Source: Sphingorhabdus rigui (GTDB lineage Bacteria; Pseudomonadota; Alphaproteobacteria; Sphingomonadales; Sphingomonadaceae). Taken from it: DNA of 64,000 bases. Numbering within the stretch: the stretch's first letter is position 1; every line of letters begins with the position of its first letter. The position numbers and the translations under genes are program-made. The stretch is from positions 136,291 through 200,290 of the forward strand of contig NZ_JACIEA010000002.1 in NCBI RefSeq assembly GCF_014196595.1, read 5' to 3'. The notes under the pieces were generated by a model, which was not told where the DNA came from, did not search any database, and saw nothing but the letters and a program-made list of their open reading frames with translations. Shown here one piece after another: positions 46,223 to 54,112 of this stretch.

Positions 46223-46705
46223 ATGTACGAATTTGCCATTGATACGAACGCCCCGAAATCGGACATGTACCGCGAACTGGTTAAGTCCGCCGATGCATTG
46301 ACCAGTGGAGAGAGTGACGGCGTTGCCAATATGTCGAATATCGCAGCTCTGTTGTGGGAATTCCTGCCTGATGTGAATTGGACCGGCTTTTACCGCGTGG
46401 TGGACGGAGAGCTCGTTCTTGGCCCGTTTCAGGGCAAGGCAGCCTGTATCCGCATTCCCTTTGGCCGCGGCGTATGCGGCGCTGCGGCGCAAACGGGCGA
46501 GACGCAATTGGTCGAAGATGTGCACGCCTTTCCCGGGCATATCGCATGCGACGCCAACAGCGCGTCCGAACTTGTTGTGCCCGTGATGCGCGATGGCCAA
46601 GTGATCGCCGTGGTTGACCTCGACAGCCCGTCGCGCGGCCGGTTCGACCATGATGATGCGCTGGGGATAGAATCACTCGTCGCTGTTATCGCGGACCGCA
46701 TTTGA
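46223..46705 (+). CDS. msrC: Free methionine-(R)-sulfoxide reductase (GAF domain)
   Basis: Protein of 160 aa, a single GAF domain. The three cysteines C75 (KAACIRIPF), C85 (GRGVCG) and C109 (GHIACD) have the spacing of E. coli fRMsr, with E/D residues for the substrate pocket. Reduces free methionine-R-sulfoxide with thioredoxin. Start ATG at 46223, 12 bases after arfB. Confidence 0.92.
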   Translation: MYEFAIDTNAPKSDMYRELVKSADALTSGESDGVANMSNIAALLWEFLPDVNWTGFYRVVDGELVLGPFQGKAACIRIPFGRGVCGAAAQTGETQLVEDVHAFPGHIACDANSASELVVPVMRDGQVIAVVDLDSPSRGRFDHDDALGIESLVAVIADRI

Positions 46706-46821
46706 ACGCGGTGCCGCATTAAACGTCATCGATGGGAACAGGGTCGGCGAAATGGTCCGCGCCTCAAACCTTAATGGATAACGACATAGACTCGATCTGA
46801 AGGATATTTTACGAGACTGCG

Positions 46822-48201
46822 ATGGACACACTCGACATCGCCTTTGCTGAAGCACGCCGTTATTTGGCGTCTCTTGATACTCGACCAGTGGCGTCGCGCG
46901 GAACGCCCGCGGACATGCGCTTGCCTCTACCCGCACAGTTCCCTGATCGCGGAATTCCAGCAAATGATGTGGTTCGCGCGATTGCAGCCGCCGCAGACCC
47001 AGGGTTAACAGGCAATGCCGGCGGGCGCTTTTTCGCATGGGTAAAAGGCGGCGCGCTGCCGGCCGCGCTTGCAACCGACATCATGTGTTCTGCATGGGAC
47101 CAAAATGCGGTGCTTGCGTCCACCAGTCCCGCCGGTGCTGTTCTTGAGGAGGTAGCGGGCCGATTTCTTCTAGACGCTCTGCGTCTGCCCGCCGATGCCA
47201 GCTACGCCTTTGTCACGGGATGCCAGATGGCACATACGACGGCGCTGGCTGCCGCGCGTCATGGCGTGCTCGCGCAAAAAGGCTGGGATGTCGAAGCGAA
47301 GGGGCTTCAGGGCGCGCCGGTGATCCGCGTGCTCGCGAACAGCCATCACCATGCGTCGGTTACGCGGGCGTTGCGTCTGCTCGGGCTGGGCAGCGATTGC
47401 ATCGTGCCGTTGGGCGGAGACAAGCCAGGTCTGGTGTCGCCAGAGGTACTACGCGCGGCGCTCGCACAAGCAGCTGACGCGCCGACAATCGTGGTCCTCA
47501 ATGCGGGTGATCTCAACATCGGCGCTTGCGATGATTTCGCAACTTTATGCCCCATTGCGCAAGCCGCAGGGGCTTGGGTTCATGTCGACGGTGCCTTCGG
47601 TCTTTGGGCCAATGCCAGCCCGCGTCTGGCGCCGCTCGTAGCCGGAGTGGAGATGGCGGACAGCTGGGCCACCGATGGTCATAAATGGCTGAACACACCC
47701 TATGACTGCGGCATGGCAATTACGCGCCATCCAAACGCGCACAGTGCAGCGATGCGCATGACGGCGGCCTATCTGACCAGTGGCGGCGACGTACGCGATC
47801 CTATGGACTTCACGCCGGAATGGTCGCGTCGCGCCCGGGCTTTGCCAGCGTTGGCAGCGTTAATGGAACTCGGTCGTGACGGCCTATCGGAGATGATCGA
47901 ACGATGCTGCGACCATGCCGCCGCCATCTATGACGGGATCGTGGGCTTACAAGGCGCCACGGGCATCGCGCGCCCTACGATGAATCAGGGCCTGATACGG
48001 TTCGACGCAAAAGACGGTTCGAATATCAGCGACGCGGTGATCGCCGCGATCAATGCCAGTGGCGAAGCTTTCCTGAGCGGTGGCAGCTGGGACGGCGAAC
48101 GTGTTATGCGGATCAGCGTCTGTGGCTGGAATACGAGCGCCGATGACGTCGCAAGGACCGTGGCCGCAGCAGGTGAGGCCCTATCTAGGGTCAGGACTTA
48201 G
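46822..48201 (+). CDS. PLP-dependent decarboxylase (group II)
   Basis: Protein of 459 aa. PLP lysine in SWATDGHKWLNTPYDCG (about residue 290), PLP-phosphate and ring contacts in VTGCQMAHTTALAAARHG, and the aspartate in WVHVDGAFG. Family: aromatic-L-amino-acid/glutamate-type decarboxylases. The substrate cannot be assigned; acts in the cytosol. The Shine-Dalgarno GAAGGA is unusually far (about 18 bases) from ATG, so the start could be wrong or leaderless. Confidence 0.88.
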   Translation: MDTLDIAFAEARRYLASLDTRPVASRGTPADMRLPLPAQFPDRGIPANDVVRAIAAAADPGLTGNAGGRFFAWVKGGALPAALATDIMCSAWDQNAVLASTSPAGAVLEEVAGRFLLDALRLPADASYAFVTGCQMAHTTALAAARHGVLAQKGWDVEAKGLQGAPVIRVLANSHHHASVTRALRLLGLGSDCIVPLGGDKPGLVSPEVLRAALAQAADAPTIVVLNAGDLNIGACDDFATLCPIAQAAGAWVHVDGAFGLWANASPRLAPLVAGVEMADSWATDGHKWLNTPYDCGMAITRHPNAHSAAMRMTAAYLTSGGDVRDPMDFTPEWSRRARALPALAALMELGRDGLSEMIERCCDHAAAIYDGIVGLQGATGIARPTMNQGLIRFDAKDGSNISDAVIAAINASGEAFLSGGSWDGERVMRISVCGWNTSADDVARTVAAAGEALSRVRT

Positions 48202-48218
48202 CCTTCGGTAACTATTTT

Positions 48219-48965
48219 TCAGCCTTCCGCGTCCGGATCAAACAATTCCCAGCCGTCCGGGCCAAGGCGTTCTAATGGCCGGTAGCGCGTTTTATACTGC
48301 ATCCGTGCGGCGCCATTTACCCAATAGCCAAGATACACATACGGCAGTCCAGCCGCCTTTGCGCGCAGGATGTGGTCCATAATGATGAAGGTGCCAAGGC
48401 CGCCGCGTTCTTCGATGTCGGGATTGTAAAAGCTGTAGATCATCGACACGCCGTCGCTTTGCTGATCGGTCAGGCACGCACCCACCAATTCGCCGAGCCG
48501 GCCAAAAGTTGTGGGTGTGCGATATTCCACCACATGGCTTTGAACCGGGGATTGTTCGACCATGTCGGCATAATCCATGTCGTCCATATTCGCCATGCCG
48601 CCTTCTGGGTGGCGGGTTGTCAGATAGCGGCGGAGCAGGTCATATTGTTCGGATGTCGACCACGGACGGCACGCGCTGACCACCAGATCGGCATTGCGCC
48701 GCAATATTTTGCGCTGCGTCGCGTTGGGCCGGAATTCATCGGTGCGCACGCGAACCGATACACAGGCCTTACAATCAAGGCAGCTCGGGCGATATGCAAC
48801 ATTCTGGCTGCGGCGAAATCCGATGCGGCCCAGCGCTTCGTTCAATTCGTTGGCGTGGTTGCCGTTCAGCTCGGTAAATACCTTGCGCTCCGTCTTACCC
48901 GGCAAATATGGACAAGGCCCCGGGGTGGTTACAAAAAACCGGGGAAAACGGACTGGTGCGCTCAT
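48219..48965 (-). CDS. bpt: Leucyltransferase Bpt (aspartate/glutamate leucyl-tRNA-protein transferase)
   Basis: Protein of 248 aa with [40 protein letters not shown] and [23 protein letters not shown], the ATE/Bpt family pattern with its cysteine cluster. Bpt attaches leucine to N-terminal Asp or Glu, marking proteins for ClpAP via ClpS. Stand-alone gene convergent with the PLP decarboxylase. Confidence 0.94.
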   Translation of the reverse strand: MSAPVRFPRFFVTTPGPCPYLPGKTERKVFTELNGNHANELNEALGRIGFRRSQNVAYRPSCLDCKACVSVRVRTDEFRPNATQRKILRRNADLVVSACRPWSTSEQYDLLRRYLTTRHPEGGMANMDDMDYADMVEQSPVQSHVVEYRTPTTFGRLGELVGACLTDQQSDGVSMIYSFYNPDIEERGGLGTFIIMDHILRAKAAGLPYVYLGYWVNGAARMQYKTRYRPLERLGPDGWELFDPDAEG

Positions 48966-49069
48966 ATTCTCTCCGCTCTTGTGTTGGGGCTGTTAAGACG
49001 TTCTTTACCTTTTATGCACAGGTCCCCAGCCGCTGAAAAGCGAATTTACCATGATTCTTTCGTTCCGGA

Positions 49070-50290
49070 CTATTTGTTGAGCTCGACCCGTTCCACCTTG
49101 TAACCGGCGGCATCCAGACCATCGACAAGACCCTGCAACTGCTCCGCATCGCGGGCTTCGCATTCGATGTCGGTGATCAGACCCTTGGCCGGAAGCGTCG
49201 TAAAAATACGCTGGTGATAAATTTCAATGATGTTGACATTATGCTCGTTGAACAAGCGCATGACTTTAAACAACGCACCAGGACGATCCTGAAGCGTCAG
49301 GCGCAAGCGCGCAAGGCGTCCGGAGCGCGCAAGGTCACGCAACAGGACGTTGGCCAGCAGGCGCGTGTCGATATTACCGCCACACAACACGATCCCCACA
49401 TTCTTGCCCTTGAAAATCTCCGGATGGGCCATGACGGCGGCAAGACCCGCCGCGCCAGCACCTTCGACCACAGTTTTTTCAATCTGCAGCAGCAAGCTGA
49501 CGGCAGTTTCCAGTTGCGCCTCGCTGACCAAGACGATTTCGTCGACCAGACCGCGAATGACTTCGCTGGTGAACGATCCGGGGATTTTCACCGCAATGCC
49601 TTCCGCCAGCGTGTCGCCTTCGCATGGCATCTGCATGTTGTTGAGCAGCGCGTACATTGACGGATATAGCTCCGCCTGCACACCGATAAGGCCGATGTCC
49701 GGCTTCAATGCGCGCGCCGCAGTGCCCATGCCTGACAGCAAGCCGCCGCCGCCAATGGGCACGACAAGCATATCCAGCGACGGAATGCTCTCGAGCATTT
49801 CCAGCGCAACGGTCCCCTGCCCTGCGGCGACATCAGGATCATCGAACGGATGGACGAATGTCAGGCCCTGTTCCGCCTCAAGCAAGCGGGCATGTTTGTA
49901 GGCATCATCGAATGTCTCGCCATGCAGCACGACTTTGCCGCCAACGCTTTCGGTCTGCATCACCTTCACCGTAGGGGTCGGCACGGGCATGACAATGGTC
50001 ACAGGAATGCCCAGACGCGTGCCATGATAGCTCAAACCTTGCGCATGGTTCCCGGCCGATGCCGCGATCACGCCTTTGCTGCGCTGTTCTTCGGTGAGCA
50101 GCAGGATCGCGTTTAGCGCACCGCGTTCCTTGTACGCCGCCGTGAACTGATGATTTTCGAACTTCAGATAAATATTTGCCCCTGTCAGCTTGGACAAAGT
50201 CTGGCTGTGCAGCGTCGGCGTTGCCACGATGGAGTCACGGATCCGGGCATGGGCCGCGCGGACATGTTCAAGGGTCAGTTGGTCAGACAT
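49070..50290 (-). CDS. ilvA: Threonine ammonia-lyase
   Basis: Protein of 406 aa from ATG at 50290. PLP lysine in FTAAYKERGALNA, phosphate loop in PIGGGGLLSG, and ASAGNHAQGLSY. A single C-terminal ACT-like domain (about 325-406) marks the short form, whose feedback by isoleucine is expected but differs from the two-domain enzyme. First step from threonine to isoleucine. Divergent from mmsB across 56 bases. An in-frame start at 50344 overlaps the promoter region and is rejected. Confidence 0.93.
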   Translation of the reverse strand: MSDQLTLEHVRAAHARIRDSIVATPTLHSQTLSKLTGANIYLKFENHQFTAAYKERGALNAILLLTEEQRSKGVIAASAGNHAQGLSYHGTRLGIPVTIVMPVPTPTVKVMQTESVGGKVVLHGETFDDAYKHARLLEAEQGLTFVHPFDDPDVAAGQGTVALEMLESIPSLDMLVVPIGGGGLLSGMGTAARALKPDIGLIGVQAELYPSMYALLNNMQMPCEGDTLAEGIAVKIPGSFTSEVIRGLVDEIVLVSEAQLETAVSLLLQIEKTVVEGAGAAGLAAVMAHPEIFKGKNVGIVLCGGNIDTRLLANVLLRDLARSGRLARLRLTLQDRPGALFKVMRLFNEHNVNIIEIYHQRIFTTLPAKGLITDIECEARDAEQLQGLVDGLDAAGYKVERVELNK

Positions 50291-50302
50291 AGAAAGCGCC
50301 CC

Positions 50303-50319
50303 TAACGCATCTGGCGTTA
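50303..50319. promoter_or_regulatory. Inverted repeat in ilvA-mmsB divergent promoter region
   Basis: TAACGC (50303-50308) and GCGTTA (50314-50319) around 5 bases, centred in the 56-base gap between the two start codons. Suitable for a dimeric regulator acting on both genes; no regulator is adjacent. Confidence 0.35.
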
Positions 50320-50346
50320 AGTGAAAACAAACATTAAGACCCACCT

Positions 50347-51216
50347 ATGACTAGAATAGCTTTTATCGGACTGGGCGTCATGGGCGGCCCAATGGCGCGG
50401 CATCTTAAACAGGCAGGACATGAGCTGACGGTGTACAACCGTTCGCGGGCCAAGGCCGAAAACTGGGTTGCGACCTATGGCGGAACGCTGGCGCTGTCGC
50501 CCGCGGATGCCGCCAAGGATGCAGAGGTTGTCATCAGCTGCGTTGGCACGGACGATGACCTGGCGGGCGTCACGCTTGGACGCGATGGTGCATTTGCCGC
50601 GATGGCGAAGGGTAGCCTGTATATCGACCATACGACCGTCTCCGCACGGATAGCCCGTCAGCTTGGCGTAGAGGCCAAGTCACGCGGCCTGTTGGTCGTC
50701 GATGCGCCCGTGACCGGCGGACAGGCCGGCGCCGAAAACGGAACCCTGTCGATCATGTGCGGCGGCAGCGAAGCAGCGGTTGAGGCCGCGCGGCCAATCA
50801 TGGCACCTTATGCCAAGCGCGTTGTCCATGTTGGCGGCCCCGGTACGGGTCAGATCACCAAAATGTGCAACCAAATCGCCTTTGCGGGCATCATCCAGTC
50901 GCTGTCGGAAGCGATGCGTTTCGCGCAATCGGCGGAACTTGACGTTGAAAAAGTCTATGAAGCAATATCGGGCGGCGCGGCGCAAAGCTGGCAAATGGAC
51001 AATCGGTGGGCCACGATGGCTGAGGACAAGTTCGACTTTGGCTTTGCCGTTGACTGGATGCGCAAGGATTTGGGCCTTGCGTTCGAAGAGGCGCGTGCCG
51101 TTGGCGCGACCTTGCCAATTACCGCGATCATCGATCAATTTTATGCCGATGTGCAACATATGGGCGGCGGCCGTCTGGACACCAGTGCGATTGTGAAAAG
51201 GCTGCCCAAGGGATGA
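50347..51216 (+). CDS. mmsB: 3-hydroxyisobutyrate dehydrogenase
   Basis: Protein of 289 aa. Rossmann motif IAFIGLGVMGGPMARHL, substrate-binding APVTGGQAGAENGTLSIM (short: APVTGGQAGAENG), and catalytic lysine in GTGQITKMCNQI. Oxidises 3-hydroxyisobutyrate to methylmalonate semialdehyde with NAD. It completes the valine branch begun by the genes at 615-3576. Glyoxylate-reductase-like homologues share the fold, so the substrate rests on the pathway context. Confidence 0.88.
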   Translation: MTRIAFIGLGVMGGPMARHLKQAGHELTVYNRSRAKAENWVATYGGTLALSPADAAKDAEVVISCVGTDDDLAGVTLGRDGAFAAMAKGSLYIDHTTVSARIARQLGVEAKSRGLLVVDAPVTGGQAGAENGTLSIMCGGSEAAVEAARPIMAPYAKRVVHVGGPGTGQITKMCNQIAFAGIIQSLSEAMRFAQSAELDVEKVYEAISGGAAQSWQMDNRWATMAEDKFDFGFAVDWMRKDLGLAFEEARAVGATLPITAIIDQFYADVQHMGGGRLDTSAIVKRLPKG

Positions 51217-52895
51217 AGACGTTTTTTGCGTTAGCCTTACTCGCCCTTGCGACCCCTGCATGTGCCGACGGACTGGTCGAGAATGTAAATGGCATAACGC
51301 TTGATCGAGACGGCAAGGTCATCCGGTTCAACGCAATGCTGGTGGGCACGGATGGCAAAGTCACGGAGCTGCTGACCAAGAAAGAAAAGCTTCCCAAGCA
51401 ACTCGATTTCCGCCTCGATGGGCGCGGCGCAACCTTGTTGCCCGGCCTGATTGATGCGCATGGCCATGTCATGGGCCTTGGCTTTCAATTGCTGACGCTC
51501 GATTTGTCTGAAACCAATAGCCTTGCTGAAGCGCAAGCCGCGATAAAGGCCTATGCGGCGAAATATCCCGAACGCCGCTGGATTATCGGTCGGGGTTGGA
51601 ATCAGGAAAAATGGGGCCTTGGCCGTTTCCCGACCGCGCAAGATTTAGACGCCGCCGTTGGCGATCGGCCCGTATGGCTGGAGCGCGTCGACGGGCACGC
51701 CGGATGGGCCAACAGCAAAGCGATGGAAATCGCCGGCGTCACCGCTGCATCCAAATCACCGCCGGGCGGGCGTATCGAGCTGGCTGGCGGAAAGCCCAGC
51801 GGTATCTTTGTTGACTCCGCTGCCGATCTGGTTGGCAAATTCGTGCCCGCACCCAAACCGCTGGAACGCGATGTTGCCTTGGGCGAAGCGCAAAAGAAAC
51901 TGCACAGTCTGGGCATCACATCGATTGCCGACATGGGCACGTCGATGGACGATTGGCAAAGCTATCGCCGTGCAGGCGATGCGGGCTGGCTGACCGTCCG
52001 GATCTTTGCCTATGCTGGTGGCATTGACAATATGGTCGCGATTGCTGGCCCTGCGCCAAGCCCGTGGTTGTACAACGACAAATTGCGGCTGGGCGGCGTG
52101 AAGCTGTATCTTGATGGCGCTTTGGGCAGCCGGGGTGCTTGGCTGAAGAAACCTTATGCCGACGCGCCCGGACAGACCGGCCTTCAGTTTTTGGCAAGCG
52201 CAGAAATCCGCAACCTGATGGTGCGGGCATCGATGGACGGGTTTCAGACCGCGGTGCACGCCATTGGCGATGCGGCAAATGCCGAAGTTATCGGCGCGAT
52301 CGAGGAACTGTCCGAAACATATACAGGCGATATGCGCTGGCGGATTGAACATGTGCAAATTGTCGACCCCGCTGATCTGCAAAAGCTTGGCAAGCATGGC
52401 ATCATTTCGTCGATGCAGCCGATGCACCAAACATCCGACCGGCAGATGGCCGAGGCGCGACTTGGCCAAGAGCGGCTGAACGGCGCTTATGCGTGGCAAT
52501 CGATCGCGCGCGCTGGCGGCAAGCTGGCGTTCGGTTCTGACGTGCCCGTTGAATCCGCCGATCCCTTCGCCGGATTGGCAGCGGCCATGACGCGCGAAGA
52601 TGCGGCTGGCCAACCCTTTGGCGGATGGCGGCCCGAAGAGCGCGTGTCGCGCGAACAGGCGCTTGCCGGCTTTACCACCGGCGCTGCTTACGCAGCCTTT
52701 GCGGAAGGCAAGTTTGGTTCGTTAACCCCGGGGCATTATGCCGACTTCATATTGATTGATGTCGATCCGTTGCTTGCAAGCCCGCGCGAACTGCGTAATG
52801 CCATAGTAAAAGAAACATGGGTCGGCGGTCGGCCCGTATATAAAAATGCTGCAGCAAATGCTGCGGAAGCAAACAACAATGGAGAGACAAGATAA
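51213..52895 (+). CDS. Exported YtcJ-like amidohydrolase
   Basis: Protein of 560 aa. Signal peptide to about TPACADG. Amidohydrolase metal motif LIDAHGHVMG, then GAWLKKPYAD, HAIGDAAN, RIEHVQIV and FGSDVPVESADP with the conserved metal-binding His and Asp residues. YtcJ-type proteins hydrolyse N-acyl or cyclic amide substrates; the natural one is unknown. Overlaps mmsB by ATGA and the next gene by TAATG. Confidence 0.88.
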   Translation: MKTFFALALLALATPACADGLVENVNGITLDRDGKVIRFNAMLVGTDGKVTELLTKKEKLPKQLDFRLDGRGATLLPGLIDAHGHVMGLGFQLLTLDLSETNSLAEAQAAIKAYAAKYPERRWIIGRGWNQEKWGLGRFPTAQDLDAAVGDRPVWLERVDGHAGWANSKAMEIAGVTAASKSPPGGRIELAGGKPSGIFVDSAADLVGKFVPAPKPLERDVALGEAQKKLHSLGITSIADMGTSMDDWQSYRRAGDAGWLTVRIFAYAGGIDNMVAIAGPAPSPWLYNDKLRLGGVKLYLDGALGSRGAWLKKPYADAPGQTGLQFLASAEIRNLMVRASMDGFQTAVHAIGDAANAEVIGAIEELSETYTGDMRWRIEHVQIVDPADLQKLGKHGIISSMQPMHQTSDRQMAEARLGQERLNGAYAWQSIARAGGKLAFGSDVPVESADPFAGLAAAMTREDAAGQPFGGWRPEERVSREQALAGFTTGAAYAAFAEGKFGSLTPGHYADFILIDVDPLLASPRELRNAIVKETWVGGRPVYKNAAANAAEANNNGETR

Positions 52896-53911
52896 TGCGT
52901 GCATGGACCTTAGCTAGCCGCCCTGCCGGGCTTCCAAATGACAGCAATTTTGCGATGATCGAAGCACCCGATGCACCATTGGGCCCGAACGAGTTCCGCG
53001 TTGCGAACAGCTGGTTGTCCGTTGACCCTTATATGCGCGGCCGCATGAACGATGCGAAAAGCTATGCCGATCCATTCATGCTTGGCGAACCCATGACCGG
53101 CGGTGCAGTCGGCACGGTAACCGAAAGCAACAATGCCGATTTTCCGGTCGGCGCGAAGGTTCTCCATATGGCTGGCTGGCGCGACAGCGCCGTATTCGGC
53201 GGTGATAAGACGCCACCTGCTGGCATGCCGCCGGTTAAACTGCCCGATCTGGGCGTTCCCGATCAACATTGGCTCAGCATCATTGGTATGCCCGGCGGCA
53301 CCGCGTGGTTCGGCTTGCTCAAGGTTGCCGAAGCAAAGGCTGGCGAAGTCATTTTCGTATCTGCCGCCGCAGGTGCCGTTGGTTCGACCGTCACGCAAAT
53401 TGCCAAGGCCAAGGGCATGAAAGTCATTGGTTCAGCCGGTGGCGCAGAAAAATGTGCCTGGGTCAAAGAACTCGGTGCCGATGCCGTTATCGACTATAAA
53501 TCCGGCAAGGTGCTGCCGCAGTTGATGGCCGCGCTAAAAGACATGGGCGAAAGCGGCATTGATGTCTATTTTGACAACGTCGGGGGCGAACATTTTGATG
53601 CGGCACTTGCCACGTCCAATGAATGGGCCCGCTTTGCGATTTGCGGCATGATTGACGTGTATAACGACTTCAAAGCCCAACCGATGCAGTATCTTCCAAT
53701 GATTATCGGCAAGCGCATCATGATCAAGGGCTTCCTCTACCCCGACTTCTATGCACAGGTTCCGGAATTCAACGCCGATATGGCTGGCCTGATCCAGTCT
53801 GGCGCAGTCAAGGGCCGCGAAACGGTTAAAGACGGGCTGGAGAAAACACCAGAAGCCTTCATCGGCCTGTTCAGTGGCGAAAACACCGGCAAGATGCTTG
53901 TAAAACTATAA
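52895..53911 (+). CDS. NADP-dependent oxidoreductase (MDR family, CurA/prostaglandin-reductase-like)
   Basis: Protein of 338 aa, medium-chain dehydrogenase/reductase lacking zinc ligands. VDPYMRGRM is the substrate-loop motif, VSAAAGAVGSTVTQIAKAKGM (short: AAAGAVGSTV) the NADP Rossmann site, and YFDNVGGEHFDAAL is typical of leukotriene/prostaglandin reductase relatives. Reduces alkenals and enones. ATG at 52895 is TAATG-overlapped with the amidohydrolase stop. Confidence 0.88.
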   Translation: MRAWTLASRPAGLPNDSNFAMIEAPDAPLGPNEFRVANSWLSVDPYMRGRMNDAKSYADPFMLGEPMTGGAVGTVTESNNADFPVGAKVLHMAGWRDSAVFGGDKTPPAGMPPVKLPDLGVPDQHWLSIIGMPGGTAWFGLLKVAEAKAGEVIFVSAAAGAVGSTVTQIAKAKGMKVIGSAGGAEKCAWVKELGADAVIDYKSGKVLPQLMAALKDMGESGIDVYFDNVGGEHFDAALATSNEWARFAICGMIDVYNDFKAQPMQYLPMIIGKRIMIKGFLYPDFYAQVPEFNADMAGLIQSGAVKGRETVKDGLEKTPEAFIGLFSGENTGKMLVKL

Positions 53912-53940
53912 GCAAATTGCTGCGCAGCATTGCTTGATAT

Positions 53941-53982
53941 GTTACGGAAAAGTCTGTTCAAACTGAACAGTCTTTCCGTAAC
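53941..53982. repeat. Long near-perfect inverted repeat
   Basis: Left arm 53941-53960 and right arm 53964-53982 are inverse complements but for one extra base, with loop AAC. Outer core GTTACGGAAA / TTTCCGTAAC and inner CTGTTCA / TGAACAG are both perfect. No U-run follows, so it is either a rho-independent-like processing hairpin for the oxidoreductase gene or an operator for the receptor. Confidence 0.6.
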
Positions 53983-53991
53983 GTCAAAAAT

Positions 53992-54011
53992 GTCAATGTT
54001 GCAATATTGAC
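53992..54011. promoter_or_regulatory. Palindrome upstream of TonB receptor
   Basis: 20-bp palindrome with one mismatched pair (outer arms GTCAAT and ATTGAC, centre TTGCAA). It lies 102 bases before the receptor ATG and 10 bases after the long inverted repeat. Candidate operator site. Confidence 0.45.
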
Positions 54012-54112
54012 GCACAGAATGAATTTCAGGAGAACCGCAGTAAACGCCGATGACATTGCCATTTCCTTTCGTTAGATTGTGACAAAATGATTTCAACACA
54101 GGAGAGAAGCAT

